DNA from: an uncultured Peptococcaceae bacterium
GTDB lineage: Bacteria; Bacillota; Peptococcia; Peptococcales; Peptococcaceae
NCBI GenBank assembly: GCA_902492275.1
Contig: CABUKW010000029.1
Coordinates: 1-24,541 of the forward strand
Length of the DNA: 24,541 bases
Direction of reading: 5' to 3'
Each line of letters opens with the position of its first letter. Within the stretch, counting starts at the first letter, position 1. Under the pieces are notes generated by a model. That model saw only the letters and a program-made list of their open reading frames with translations. It did no database searches and was not told the DNA's origin. Position numbers and translations under genes: made by a program. This document shows, piece after piece, positions 1 through 8,535 of this stretch.

Positions 1-989
1 TTATTTCTTATGCCCTATTTTTCTTGGGTAACCTCTACTTCTTTGTTTCAAACTTAAACATTATCATAACAAAAGAAGAAAAAATACATTTGATGCTTGA
101 TGATACGGATTTTTGTTTCCCATTCAAAAGGATATATTCTGAAAAAATAATAACTAACGTAATAAATAAATGTATAAAAGTTGTTCATGATGAAAAGAAA
201 AATAAAATAGTCTTTTCATTACTTGATTTATCAAATATTAGGTTTAGCGAGATGTATGAAACTGCAGAATTCATACTTAAGCTAAAAGATAGCAATCAAA
301 TAAAAATAAATGGAAACAACGCCTTAAAAAACGATAATCCTTTTAAGAAAAAAATTTCCAACGGATTTGTAGAGTTTTTAAATAGTGTTTTAGAAATGGG
401 TGCGCTTTTATTGAGAATAAATATTCCGTTAGAAAAGTTAACAACTAAAGAAGTTTTAGATGAAGAAAGGGTTATCCGAAATTTAGAAAAGGCCTTTGTA
501 GATAAGACAGAGGTTGTGTTAGACTTTAAAAATAATAATGGTTTATATATACAATTAATTGGGAATCGACAGTTAATAGTTGAATATGAAAAGTTGGAAA
601 ACGGGAATTTTCTGATTTTTGATTATCTACGTAACAAAAGAAATATTGCAGTTTATAACGGAAATTTAGATTCACCAAAAGAAATCAGTAGATGGTTTGC
701 AATAAAACCAGAAAATTTATTGAACACGATTTTTGATCAACAAGAGATGATAAAAGATTTAAAAAATGGTACAGAAGATGATTTAGTCTATTTAAATATA
801 TATATTCTTTTGTTATTGAATGAGTATGATAAAGGGCAAAAGGAATTGATGGATGTAATAGATAAATTACAGAAAATATTAGATTGCAAAAAGTTGAACA
901 ATGAAGTTAATCAAATTAATAGGTTACAAATAGAATATAGAAAGAAAGGAAAATTGTCAGATGAGGAAAAAAGGAGTTGTATTTATTAA
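1..989 (+). CDS. Unrecognised AT-rich protein, 5' partial
   Basis: The frame is open from the left edge, so the true start lies outside the window; a TTG at 24 is the first start-like codon. About 328 codons are visible. The product is Lys/Asn/Ile-rich with no membrane segment I would defend; the C-terminal third (roughly codons 250-325) is rich in charged helix. I recognise no family. Base composition is far more AT-rich than the phage genes from 1194 onward, which suggests separate acquisition. It shares its direction with the terminase operon but is separated from it by a strong terminator at 1132-1159, so it reads as an autonomous cargo (moron-like) gene or a host accessory gene. Real coding is likely from the long open frame in such AT-rich DNA. 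Function unknown. Confidence 0.7.
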   Translation, partial: ISYALFFLGNLYFFVSNLNIIITKEEKIHLMLDDTDFCFPFKRIYSEKIITNVINKCIKVVHDEKKNKIVFSLLDLSNIRFSEMYETAEFILKLKDSNQIKINGNNALKNDNPFKKKISNGFVEFLNSVLEMGALLLRINIPLEKLTTKEVLDEERVIRNLEKAFVDKTEVVLDFKNNNGLYIQLIGNRQLIVEYEKLENGNFLIFDYLRNKRNIAVYNGNLDSPKEISRWFAIKPENLLNTIFDQQEMIKDLKNGTEDDLVYLNIYILLLLNEYDKGQKELMDVIDKLQKILDCKKLNNEVNQINRLQIEYRKKGKLSDEEKRSCIY

Positions 990-1144
990 AACTAAGTACA
1001 AAAAATGGGTTAGTTGTTTGTTGTGCTTGCATATTATTAGAAGCTTTTATTGAATTTCAATGCTGTTTCCAGAAACTTTCGGAGGATGAGAAAAAAGAGT
1101 TTGAAAGATGGCCAATTTACAATTTACTTCCAAAGACACCCTAG
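977..1144 (+). CDS. Possible small coupled ORF, about 55 aa
   Basis: Reading in a second frame from TTG 977 gives about 55 codons. An N-terminal hydrophobic, Cys-rich stretch (LVVCCACILLEAF) precedes a charged tail (LSEDEKKEFERWP) that looks like genuine coding sequence. It overlaps the last codons of the upstream gene, consistent with translational coupling. Its TAG stop (1142-1144) falls in the loop of the terminator hairpin, which is typical of a last gene in an operon. The start is weak: a purine-rich GAGG at 963-966 precedes the TTG, and AAGGAG at 971-976 is too close. It could instead be the remnant of a longer gene. Function unknown. Confidence 0.35.
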   Translation: MYLLKLSTKNGLVVCCACILLEAFIEFQCCFQKLSEDEKKEFERWPIYNLLPKTP

Positions 1145-1159
1145 CCGGTGTCTTTTTTT
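1132..1159 (+). terminator. Rho-independent terminator
   Basis: AAAGACACC (1132-1140) and GGTGTCTTT (1147-1155) form a nine-pair stem with a six-base loop, followed by a run of T to 1159. It closes the AT-rich operon and insulates it from the terminase operon. Confidence 0.85.
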
Positions 1160-1168
1160 CGTACAGTT

Positions 1169-1185
1169 TTGTCCGAATCGGACAA
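1169..1185. promoter_or_regulatory. 17-bp perfect palindrome before HNH gene
   Basis: TTGTCCGA (1169-1176), a single central A, then TCGGACAA (1178-1185) form a perfect inverted repeat. It sits just downstream of a terminator and just upstream of the HNH and terminase genes. In HK97-like cos phages this interval is where cos and terminase-binding sequences lie. It could equally be an operator. The role is inferred from position only. Confidence 0.5.
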
Positions 1186-1193
1186 GCAGAGAG

Positions 1194-1502
1194 GTGGAGG
1201 CTCTGGCAAAAGAATTCGCGATAGGGTTCTATCGTTCTAAAGCGTGGAAAGAGGTTCGAGAATATATCTACCTAAAACAGCATGGAATCTGCCAGCGCTG
1301 CGGCAGACCGGGAGAAATTGTGCATCACAAGGAATACCTGACGCCGCAGAATATTGGCAATCCTGCAATTACTTTAGGAGAAGATAATCTGGAACTGTTA
1401 TGCCAGGATTGTCACAATAAAGAACACATGCGGACAGATACGGCTTGCGTAGACGGCGTGATGTTTAATGCAGCGGGAGATTTAATTGAGGCTCCCCCGT
1501 AA
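1194..1502 (+). CDS. HNH endonuclease, terminase-associated
   Basis: About 102 aa. Two zinc-type pairs (CQRCG and CQDCHNKEH) flank the HNH core IVHHKEYL, with the conserved Asn in GEDNLELLC. HNH proteins directly upstream of terminase genes assist terminase cleavage of cos ends in HK97-type phages; that role is established for the family and inferred here. The frame stays open back to 1050, but the extra residues run through the terminator and palindrome, so I use GTG 1194, which gives the usual VEALAKEFAIGFYRSKAWKE beginning. The ribosome site is weak (AGAGAG just ahead). The small terminase gene follows after a gap of about 85 bases. Confidence 0.85.
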   Translation: MEALAKEFAIGFYRSKAWKEVREYIYLKQHGICQRCGRPGEIVHHKEYLTPQNIGNPAITLGEDNLELLCQDCHNKEHMRTDTACVDGVMFNAAGDLIEAPP

Positions 1503-1588
1503 AATAAAGCCGGGGTAGGAAAATGGGAACCGAGCGAGGGAGCTTGGAAGAAAATACAGGAAATTTGCAGAGGGGGGTGTGGTATGCC

Positions 1589-1936
1589 ATGGAGGAAGAA
1601 AAAGAAAGGCGGATTAAGCAGGAGAAAGACAAATTAAAAAGACAGTTCAGCAAAATCGACAAAAAGAAAAAGAACTTGGTACAGAGGCTGATTGAGAACG
1701 CCGCTTTCATGGCTGTCACACTGGAGAATTTACAACAGGAGATTAATGAGAAGGGCTGCATCAGCGAATATAAAAATGGTGAAAACCAATATGGTACGAA
1801 GAAGGCGCCGGAGGTTGAAGTGTATAACACCATGGTTAAAAATTATGCAGCCGTGATTCGCCAGTTGACCGACCTTCTGCCGGAAGGAGGCGGCGCCGTT
1901 GACGATGGATTCGACAAGTTCATTAGCAGCAGATAA
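1589..1936 (+). CDS. Terminase small subunit (P27-like)
   Basis: About 115 aa. It has a basic helical N-terminus (about residues 1-25), then the pattern seen in small terminases of Clostridia phages: NLVQRLIENAAFMAVTLENL, an EYKNGENQYG turn, and VYNTMVKNYAAVIRQLTDLLP. The small subunit recognises the packaging site and recruits the large subunit. The frame is open from 1523, but ATG 1589 has a G-rich ribosome site (1572-1579) at good spacing and matches the expected length; the extra residues upstream look non-native. The 3' end overlaps the start of the large subunit gene, implying translational coupling. Assignment rests on sequence pattern plus position. Confidence 0.82.
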   Translation: MEEEKERRIKQEKDKLKRQFSKIDKKKKNLVQRLIENAAFMAVTLENLQQEINEKGCISEYKNGENQYGTKKAPEVEVYNTMVKNYAAVIRQLTDLLPEGGGAVDDGFDKFISSR

Positions 1937-3590
1937 TCCCATTTTGGTTTACTGGCGGATGATAGAATCGGGCCAGGTGGTGGTCTGCGAGAAAATCCGC
2001 AAGGTATATCAAAAGCTGGTACGGGATTTAGCGGATAAAGAAAGTCCGTGGGTATACGATTCATCCAGAGCAGAACACGCTATTTTATTTATTGAGCATT
2101 ACTGCAAGCATTCCAAAGGCGCAATGGGCGGCCAGCCCTTTTTACTGGAACCATGGCAAAAGGCCATGACTGCCGCCTTATTTGGTTTTGTTGATGAAGA
2201 AGGGATACGAAAATACCGGGAATTTATTTTGATTGTGGCCAGAAAAAACGGTAAGTCCGCCTGGGCTTCAGCAGTTGGAAACTATATGCTCTTTGCCGAT
2301 GGGGAAGCGGGGCCGGAGGTGGTATCTGCTGCCACCAAACGAGACCAGGCAAAAATCATCTGGAACGAAGCCAAGCGGATGGTAAAGAAATCACCGGCCC
2401 TATCCCGCCGGGCAAAATGTTTAGTGGGGGAAATCATCACAGAATTTAATGATGGCAGCTTCAAGCCTTTATCCAGTGAAAGCAACACCTTAGACGGTCT
2501 CAATGTGCATTGCAGCCTGATAGATGAGCTACATGCCATCGAGGATAAAAACCTGTATGATGTTATTGTGGATGGGATGAGCGCCAGAGAGCAGCCTTTA
2601 TCGGTGATTACCACCACAGCGGGGACGGTTCGGGAAGGCATCTTTGATATTAAGTATGAGGAAGCGGAAAAAATCATAAACGGTTATGAGGATGGGGAGT
2701 ACCGGAATGAACGGGTGCTTCCCATTGTTTATGAGTTGGATAAGCGCTCCGAGTGGACAGATCCGGCCTGCTGGCAGAAAGCAAACCCAGGGCTTGGCAC
2801 TATCAAATCCTTAAACCAACTGGCAGATAAAGTGCATAGCGCCCAGGCCAATCCGCGCCTGGTAAAAAATTTACTTTGTAAGGATTTCAATGTCCGGGAA
2901 ACCACAACAGAAGCCTGGCTCACCTTTGAGGAATTATACAATCCGGCCACTTTCGACATTGCAGAGTTAAAACCGGATTATGGCATCGGCGGGGCAGACC
3001 TTTCCAGCACCACAGACCTCACTTGCGCAACAGTTTTGTTTGAAGTACCACAGGATGATAACCTTTATGTCCTGCAAATGTATTGGCTGCCGGAGGATTT
3101 GCTGGAAAAGCGGGTGCATGAAGATAAAATTCCATACGATATATGGCTGGAGCAGGGGCTTTTACGGGTAACGCCGGGCAATAAAGTGCATTACAAATTT
3201 GTGACAGAATGGTTTTTGGAATTAAAAGAGCAGTATGACCTTTATATCCCTTGGGTTGGATATGACGCATGGAGCGCCGATTATTGGGTAGAGGAAATGA
3301 AAAACACCTTTGGAGCAGAGGCTATGGAGAAGGTAATTCAAGGCAAGAAAACTCTTTCCGGTCCGATGAAAGCGCTGGGTGCCGATTTGGCCAGCAAAAA
3401 AATCATATATAACAATAACCCAATTTTAAAATGGTGCCTATCTAACACCTCAGTTGATGTAGATAAGAATAACAATATTCAGCCGGTAAAAGGCACCAGC
3501 CAGCGCCGCCGCGTTGACGGCATGGCAAGCCTGTTAGACGCTTATGTGGCAAGAGAGCGACATTTAGACGAATACCATAATTTGATTTAG
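1899..3590 (+). CDS. Terminase large subunit
   Basis: 563 aa, full length for the Terminase_1 (YmfN-like) family. The N-terminal packaging ATPase shows Walker A ARKNGKS (residues 114-120) and Walker B LIDE with D209/E210, followed by the ITTTAGT coupling segment. The C-terminal RuvC-like nuclease shows D367 in GGADLSSTTDL, a VGYDAW segment, and DGMASLLDAY near the end. It translocates DNA into the prohead and cuts it. GAAGGAGG at 1883-1890 is ideally spaced for TTG 1899; ATG 1905 is the alternative, two residues shorter. It overlaps the small subunit gene and precedes the portal gene by 11 bases. Confidence 0.95.
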   Translation: MTMDSTSSLAADNPILVYWRMIESGQVVVCEKIRKVYQKLVRDLADKESPWVYDSSRAEHAILFIEHYCKHSKGAMGGQPFLLEPWQKAMTAALFGFVDEEGIRKYREFILIVARKNGKSAWASAVGNYMLFADGEAGPEVVSAATKRDQAKIIWNEAKRMVKKSPALSRRAKCLVGEIITEFNDGSFKPLSSESNTLDGLNVHCSLIDELHAIEDKNLYDVIVDGMSAREQPLSVITTTAGTVREGIFDIKYEEAEKIINGYEDGEYRNERVLPIVYELDKRSEWTDPACWQKANPGLGTIKSLNQLADKVHSAQANPRLVKNLLCKDFNVRETTTEAWLTFEELYNPATFDIAELKPDYGIGGADLSSTTDLTCATVLFEVPQDDNLYVLQMYWLPEDLLEKRVHEDKIPYDIWLEQGLLRVTPGNKVHYKFVTEWFLELKEQYDLYIPWVGYDAWSADYWVEEMKNTFGAEAMEKVIQGKKTLSGPMKALGADLASKKIIYNNNPILKWCLSNTSVDVDKNNNIQPVKGTSQRRRVDGMASLLDAYVARERHLDEYHNLI

Positions 3591-3601
3591 GAGGTGGGAG
3601 C

Positions 3602-4774
3602 ATGGGATTTTTCAGCAACTTATTGGGCCGCAGGACGCGGTTTCAGATGATTACCGAGCGGGGCAACGGCTTTTATAACTGGAATGGGAAATTATATCAG
3701 TCGGATATTGTGCGGGCCTGTATCCGGCCCAAAGTAAAAGCGGTGGGAAAGCTTTCGGCTAAGCATATCCGCAATGACGGCAAAACCATTCAGACCAATC
3801 CCGATGTGTATATGCGTTTTCTTTTGGAAGAACCCAATCCCTATATGTCAGGACAGGTTCTGCAGGAAAAGGTGGCAACACAATTGGCGCTTAATAATAA
3901 CGCTTTTATCCTGATTATTCGGGATGAAATGGGCTTGCCCTGCGAATTATATCCGGTTCCATGCACCGGAGTAGAAGCAAAATATATCCAGGAAAATTTG
4001 TATCTGAAATTCTATCTGCAAAATGGCAGAACCCTGGAAGCGCCCTATTCAGAGATTATCCATCTCAGAGACGATTTTTACGACAATGATATTTTCGGGG
4101 AAAGTCCGGCAGAAGCGTTGGTCAGTCTGATGAATATTATCGGCACAGCAGACCAGGGCATTGTAAAGGCGATCAAAAACGGCAGCGCCATTCGCTGGCT
4201 GTTAAAATTCAAAACCGCCTCCATGAAGGAAAAAGATATCAAAGAGCGAACAGATAATTTTGTGAAAAGCTTTCTGGACACCAGCACCGGAAACGGCTCT
4301 GCCGCTGGTGTGGACGGCAGCATGGACGCGCAGCAGGTGGAACCGAAGGATTATGTGCCAAATGCGGCCCAAACAGACAGAACGGTGCAGAGGCTTTACA
4401 GCTTCTTTAATACCAATGAAAAGATTGTGCAGTCTAAGGCCAATGAGGATGAATGGAATGCATATTATGAACTGCAAATTGAACCGCTGGCCTTGCAGAT
4501 GCGGGGCGAATACACCCGAAAGCTATTCACCAGAAAGCAGCGCAGCTTTGGAAATTATATCACCTTTGACGCTTCTAATCTGCAATGCGCCAGTATCACC
4601 ACCAAGCTTGCCTTGCAGGCTATGGTGGACCGCGGGGCCTTAACGCCCAATGAATGGCGGGATACCTTCAATTTGGCGCCGACAGACGGCGGGGATAAAC
4701 CGCTGCGCCGGCTGGATACCACCACAGTAGATAAGGCGGAGGGAGGTGATGGAAATGCCGAAGGTGGAAATTAA
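3602..4774 (+). CDS. Portal protein, HK97 family
   Basis: 390 aa. The family pattern is clear: an early VRACIRPKVKAVGKL helix, LEEPNPYMSGQVL, the LALNNNAFILIIRD strand, LYPVPC, the EIIHLRDDFYDNDIFGESPAEAL segment and C-terminal LAPTDGGDKPLRRLD. The portal forms the dodecameric gate at one capsid vertex and docks the terminase. A strong AGGAGGTGGGAG ribosome site precedes the ATG. The 3' end overlaps the protease gene, as is usual for this gene pair. Confidence 0.95.
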   Translation: MGFFSNLLGRRTRFQMITERGNGFYNWNGKLYQSDIVRACIRPKVKAVGKLSAKHIRNDGKTIQTNPDVYMRFLLEEPNPYMSGQVLQEKVATQLALNNNAFILIIRDEMGLPCELYPVPCTGVEAKYIQENLYLKFYLQNGRTLEAPYSEIIHLRDDFYDNDIFGESPAEALVSLMNIIGTADQGIVKAIKNGSAIRWLLKFKTASMKEKDIKERTDNFVKSFLDTSTGNGSAAGVDGSMDAQQVEPKDYVPNAAQTDRTVQRLYSFFNTNEKIVQSKANEDEWNAYYELQIEPLALQMRGEYTRKLFTRKQRSFGNYITFDASNLQCASITTKLALQAMVDRGALTPNEWRDTFNLAPTDGGDKPLRRLDTTTVDKAEGGDGNAEGGN

Positions 4775-5441
4775 GGGGACCATCGTACCCAATGAAGATA
4801 AATGGATTTATGAATGGTTTGGCATCGATGCGGTCTGCCCAAGAGATGTACAGAAGGTGATTGCAGAAGCAAAGGGCGAGCCGCTTTCCATTGAGGTCAA
4901 TTCGGGCGGCGGCGATATGTTTTCAGGCAATGAGATTTATTATCTTTTGAATCAATATCCGGGGGAAACCACAGCGGATATTGTAGGCTTTGCAGGCAGC
5001 GCAGCGACAATTATCTGCTGCGGCGCAAACAGGGTGCGGGCGGTGCCGGGGGCGCTCTATATGATTCATAACGTATCGGGAAGCGCCCAGGGCGATCATA
5101 GGGTTATGACCAAGCAGGCAGGCGTATTGGAAACGGCCAATCAGTCGGTTTCAAACATTTACCGGATAAAAACCGGCATGAAGGAGGAAGAATTGCTGGC
5201 CCTTATGGCAAAGGAGAGCTGGATGGACGCCAGAGAAGCCAAGGAAAAGGGCTTCATTGATGAAATTATCGGCGACACAGGGCGCATCTATAACGCCTGC
5301 TTTGCCAATATTTTAAGCCCGGAAGTGCTTGAAAAAATTAGAAATACCGTACCCTATCAGGACAATCAAAGCCCTGATTTTTTTATGCTACAAAATAAAT
5401 TAAAGCTACTGAAATTGAGAGGAGAATGCAAAAATGCCTAA
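4755..5441 (+). CDS. Head maturation protease, ClpP-like
   Basis: About 228 aa from ATG 4755, which sits 8 bases after GGGAGG; GTG 4746 and ATG 4749 are in-frame alternatives. ClpP-fold features are IEVNSGGGDMFSGNEI, the serine nucleophile in GFAGSAATIICCG, the His in LYMIHNVSG, and WMDAREAKEKGFIDEIIG. Such proteases cleave the scaffold (delta) domain of the HK97-type capsid protein during prohead maturation. It lies between portal and capsid genes, overlapping both, which is the canonical order. Confidence 0.93.
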   Translation: MPKVEIKGTIVPNEDKWIYEWFGIDAVCPRDVQKVIAEAKGEPLSIEVNSGGGDMFSGNEIYYLLNQYPGETTADIVGFAGSAATIICCGANRVRAVPGALYMIHNVSGSAQGDHRVMTKQAGVLETANQSVSNIYRIKTGMKEEELLALMAKESWMDAREAKEKGFIDEIIGDTGRIYNACFANILSPEVLEKIRNTVPYQDNQSPDFFMLQNKLKLLKLRGECKNA

Positions 5442-6642
5442 ATTCAAATTTAAAAACCACGAAGATTATCAGAACCAGCGCGCAGAGCTGTTAAATCAGG
5501 CCGAGGAAGCGCTGCAGAGCGGGGATACCGAGCAGTTTAATAACCTGACTGCCGATGTAACCGCTATGGATAATGACTGGGAGGAATACCGCGTCAATAA
5601 AGCTAACCTGGAAGCACTGCAGAAGGAACAGAAACCGATGGTCAATTTGATTGGTTTCGGCGGTAATATCACGCCAACTGTAACCGATGTACACGATACA
5701 GTGGAATATAGAACCGGCTTTATGAATTATGTACTGACCGGGAAACAGGATGTAAGATTGCTGAATGCAGACGAAGTTAGCAAAACGACAGAAAACGGCG
5801 TGATGATTCCAACTACAGTATTAAACCGCATCATCGAAAAGATGGAATCTACCGGGATGATTTTGGCGGAAGTAACCAGAACAGCCTATAAAGGCGGTCT
5901 GACGATTCCAACCTCCAGCGCGAAGCCGGTGGCGAGCTGGGTGACAGAAGGCGCAGACAGCGACAAACAGAAAAAGACTACCGGCAGTATTACCTTTGCC
6001 TATCATAAGCTGCGCTGTGCAGTGGCCGTCACTTTGGAAATGGATACTATGGCTTTATCGGCCTTTGAAACAATGCTGGTAAATAATGTGACGGAGGCCA
6101 TGGTAAAAGCCTTAGAAAAGGCGATTATTTCCGGTACCGGAAGCGGCCAGCCGAAAGGTGTTCTGAAAGAAACGGCGCCGAGTGGACAAAATATTGATTT
6201 AGCTGCGGCAGCAGAGCCGGACTATGCATTATTAGTCCAGGCGGAGGCAGCACTTCCACAGGCGTATGAAGCTAATGCCAAGTGGTATATGACCAAAACC
6301 ACCTTCATGAAATTTATCGGCATGGTGGATAATGACGGCCAGCCTATTGCCCGCGTTAATTACGGTCTGAACGGGACCATCGAGCGGTTTTTATTAGGCC
6401 GGGCTGTAGTCTGCAACGATTATATGACTTCCTTGGGTGCGACTTTGACTGCCGATACCGTAGTGGCCTTTATTTTTAACATGAAGGATTATATCTTAAA
6501 TACCAACCTGAATATGACCGTAAAAACCTATGAGGATAACGATACGGACGATAAGGTAACAAAGGCCATTATGCTGGCAGACGGCAAGGTAGTGGATGTA
6601 AATTCTCTGGTAACCATTACGAAGAAAAAAGCTTCTGTATAA
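5434..6642 (+). CDS. Major capsid protein, HK97 family
   Basis: 402 aa. An N-terminal coiled, charged region (about residues 1-70) fits the scaffolding delta domain that the upstream protease would remove. The HK97 fold follows, with VMIPTTVLNRIIEKMESTGM, the LTIPTSSAKPVASWVTEGA loop, LEMDTMALSAFETMLVNNV and an ISGTGSGQPKGVL loop. The ribosome site GAGAGGAG lies 9 bases before the ATG. It overlaps the protease gene by 8 bases. It forms the icosahedral shell. Confidence 0.95.
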   Translation: MPKFKFKNHEDYQNQRAELLNQAEEALQSGDTEQFNNLTADVTAMDNDWEEYRVNKANLEALQKEQKPMVNLIGFGGNITPTVTDVHDTVEYRTGFMNYVLTGKQDVRLLNADEVSKTTENGVMIPTTVLNRIIEKMESTGMILAEVTRTAYKGGLTIPTSSAKPVASWVTEGADSDKQKKTTGSITFAYHKLRCAVAVTLEMDTMALSAFETMLVNNVTEAMVKALEKAIISGTGSGQPKGVLKETAPSGQNIDLAAAAEPDYALLVQAEAALPQAYEANAKWYMTKTTFMKFIGMVDNDGQPIARVNYGLNGTIERFLLGRAVVCNDYMTSLGATLTADTVVAFIFNMKDYILNTNLNMTVKTYEDNDTDDKVTKAIMLADGKVVDVNSLVTITKKKASV

Positions 6643-6655
6643 GGCGTGATGCACA

Positions 6656-6925
6656 ATGTTAGAAAAAGCAAAGCTGGCGCTGAGAATAAAAACGACTGCC
6701 TTTGATGATGAAATCAGAGGCTTAATCGAGGCGGCCAAGCTGGATTTAGAGATTTCCGGCGTTGCCGTGAAGGAAGAGGACCCTCTGGTAGAACAGGCGG
6801 TCCTCTTGTATTGTAAGGCGTTGTTCGGCTTGGGAAATCCGGATAAAGAAAAATACTGGCAAAGCTATCAGATGATGGCGCAGCATATGAAGCTGTCAAG
6901 CGATTATGGAATCCATGAGGAGTGA
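6656..6925 (+). CDS. Head-tail connector (gp6-like)
   Basis: 89 aa, mostly helical, with the family opening MLEKAKLALRIKTTAFDDEIRGLIEAAKLDLEISGV. It matches the small phage gp6/YqbG-like connector that forms the first ring under the portal. The position directly after the capsid gene supports this. The ribosome site is modest (AAGGCG). The last codons contain the ribosome site of the next gene (GAGGAG), so the two are coupled. Confidence 0.85.
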   Translation: MLEKAKLALRIKTTAFDDEIRGLIEAAKLDLEISGVAVKEEDPLVEQAVLLYCKALFGLGNPDKEKYWQSYQMMAQHMKLSSDYGIHEE

Positions 6926-6930
6926 TAGGC

Positions 6931-7239
6931 ATGAACGGCTATGTATCCAGCAAAAACAGCGTTTCATTGAATGATAACTGCATTTTGATTGGAAAAACGG
7001 ACAAGAATGAAGTCTGGTGCGGGAGGATTTCTGTCGGAAGTAGTGCTTTTTATCACTATGGAGAGAAGGGCTTAAAACCGGATATGATTCTGGCAGTACA
7101 TGTGGAAGAATACTCTGGCGAGGAATTTGTGGAATTTGAAGGTAGTCGGTATGAAATTACCAGGACCTATGAGCGACCAGACGGCCTGGTTGAATTAACC
7201 GGCACGAAGAAAGCGGGGCTTAACAATGCAAATAGATGA
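6931..7239 (+). CDS. Head closure / head-tail adaptor protein
   Basis: About 102 aa from ATG 6931, 8 bases after GAGGAG; an in-frame GTG at 6922 would add three residues. It is beta-rich, with the ending FEGSRYEITRTYERPDGLVELTGTKK typical of small adaptors of the SPP1 gp16 / HK97 gp9-like kind. It would seal the capsid after packaging and offer the tail attachment surface. The 3' end overlaps the next gene by 14 bases. Position is the main support; similarity is moderate. Confidence 0.75.
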   Translation: MNGYVSSKNSVSLNDNCILIGKTDKNEVWCGRISVGSSAFYHYGEKGLKPDMILAVHVEEYSGEEFVEFEGSRYEITRTYERPDGLVELTGTKKAGLNNANR

Positions 7240-7600
7240 TTTAGCAGATACCATGCAAAGAATTCTGGACGGCTATCAGGAGGATTTGGTAAGGGGTATC
7301 AATGAAGCGGGGCAGAAAGCGGCAGAGGAATGTAAAAAAATTCTGCGTCAGAACAGCCCCAAGCGGTTTGGCCGTTATGCCAGAAGCTGGTCTGTAAAAG
7401 AAACACCGGGCAGGCCAGGGGAACCGATGCGCTATACCGTGTATAACAAAAAATACTACCGCCTGACCCATCTGTTGGAAAAGGGCCATGCCAAACGAAG
7501 CGGCGGCAGAGTTCCCGCGCAGGTGCATATCGCACCGGCAGAAGAAGCAACAGTTGCACAATTTACAAGAGATGTGGAGGTGGCGGCCCATGGAGATTAG
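7226..7600 (+). CDS. Tail attachment protein, HK97 gp10 family
   Basis: 124 aa. Diagnostic features are the helical N-terminus, LRQNSPKRFGRYARSWSVKE, and the VYNKKYYRLTHLLEKGHAKRSGGRVPAQVHIAPAEE segment, which is the well-known HK97 gp10 signature. This protein joins head and tail. It overlaps the preceding and following genes, forming a tight translationally coupled run. Confidence 0.92.
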   Translation: MQIDDLADTMQRILDGYQEDLVRGINEAGQKAAEECKKILRQNSPKRFGRYARSWSVKETPGRPGEPMRYTVYNKKYYRLTHLLEKGHAKRSGGRVPAQVHIAPAEEATVAQFTRDVEVAAHGD

Positions 7601-7913
7601 AGCGCTCAAAGAGCTTCTGGAGCAACTGGGCCTGGCGGTTGCGATTACCTCTTTTTACACCGAACAGGCCCTGCCCTTTCTGGTGATTTTGCCCGATGGC
7701 ACAGAAAGCAGCGGTTCAGATTTTGCCGCAGAACTCAGGCGAGACCAGTATCAAATAGAGCTGTATACCGAGCAAAAAGATTTTGACTTAGAAGAAAGAC
7801 TGGAAGCCCTGTTCGATGAACGGGGCATTCATTTTGTAAAGCATGAGGCGTACATTGACGAAGAAGCCATGTATCAGTGCGCCTATCAGATTGAATTTTA
7901 TTATGTAAAGTGA
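7590..7913 (+). CDS. Tail completion / terminator protein (gp11-like)
   Basis: About 107 aa. Position between the gp10-like protein and the major tail protein, size, and the alternating strand/helix ending YIDEEAMYQCAYQIEFYYVK fit the tail terminator family (minor capsid / gp11-like). It would cap the tail tube and dock it to the head. The frame is open further upstream, but ATG 7590 preceded by GGAGG (7576-7580) gives the proper start and an 11-base overlap with the previous gene. Confidence 0.78.
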   Translation: MEIRALKELLEQLGLAVAITSFYTEQALPFLVILPDGTESSGSDFAAELRRDQYQIELYTEQKDFDLEERLEALFDERGIHFVKHEAYIDEEAMYQCAYQIEFYYVK

Positions 7914-7923
7914 GGAGATAACC

Positions 7924-8532
7924 ATGGAAACAACAAGAAATGCCAAAGGCGGGGAACGTGTGGTTTTAGGCTCAGGGAAATTATATACCGTTCCTTTTAC
8001 AGAAGATATTCCAGCAGATACAGAGATTGAAACCGAAGAAAACCGTCTGGGAGATATCCAGGGCGGCGCTACGCTGGAATATAAGCCGACCTATTACACC
8101 GTAGAGGATGATTTGGGCCTGGTAAAGGAAGATTATATCACAGCAGAGGAAGCCACCTTTAAAAGCGGGGTTTTGACCTGGAACGGGAAAACCTTAAAAA
8201 AACTGTGCGCCACTGCTGTGGCTACAGACGATGCAGACAAAAAGAAACGAACTGTAAAAATTGGGGGCTTAAATAAAGACGACAAGGAAAAGCGGTTGTT
8301 CCGGTTTGTCCATAAGGATGATGTAAAAGGGGATATCCGCGTGACCATCGTTGGGAAGAACCAGGCAGGCTTTACCCTGGGCTTTTTAAAGGACAAGGAA
8401 ACAGTCATCGATGCAGAAATCAAAGGCACTCCGTTAGACGGCGAAGGCACCTTGATTATTTATGAAGAGGACCTGCCGGATGATACGGAAGCTGCGGCGC
8501 TAAATGAAACGAAAGAGAACCAGGAGGGTTAA
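7924..8532 (+). CDS. Major tail protein
   Basis: 202 aa. It is beta-rich with family features near the N-terminus (GSGKLYTVPFTEDIP, ENRLGDIQGGATLEYKP) and an acidic tail ending TEAAALNETKENQEG. It would polymerise into the siphovirus tail tube. The ribosome site GAGGAGATA precedes the ATG. It lies directly ahead of the G/GT chaperone pair, which is the conserved order in non-contractile tails. No sheath gene is present, which supports siphovirus morphology. Confidence 0.88.
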   Translation: METTRNAKGGERVVLGSGKLYTVPFTEDIPADTEIETEENRLGDIQGGATLEYKPTYYTVEDDLGLVKEDYITAEEATFKSGVLTWNGKTLKKLCATAVATDDADKKKRTVKIGGLNKDDKEKRLFRFVHKDDVKGDIRVTIVGKNQAGFTLGFLKDKETVIDAEIKGTPLDGEGTLIIYEEDLPDDTEAAALNETKENQEG

Positions 8533-8535
8533 ACC

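Noticed and set aside
1050..1193. N-terminal extension of the HNH gene
   Set aside because: The extension would run through a rho-independent terminator and the palindrome and matches no HNH protein start.
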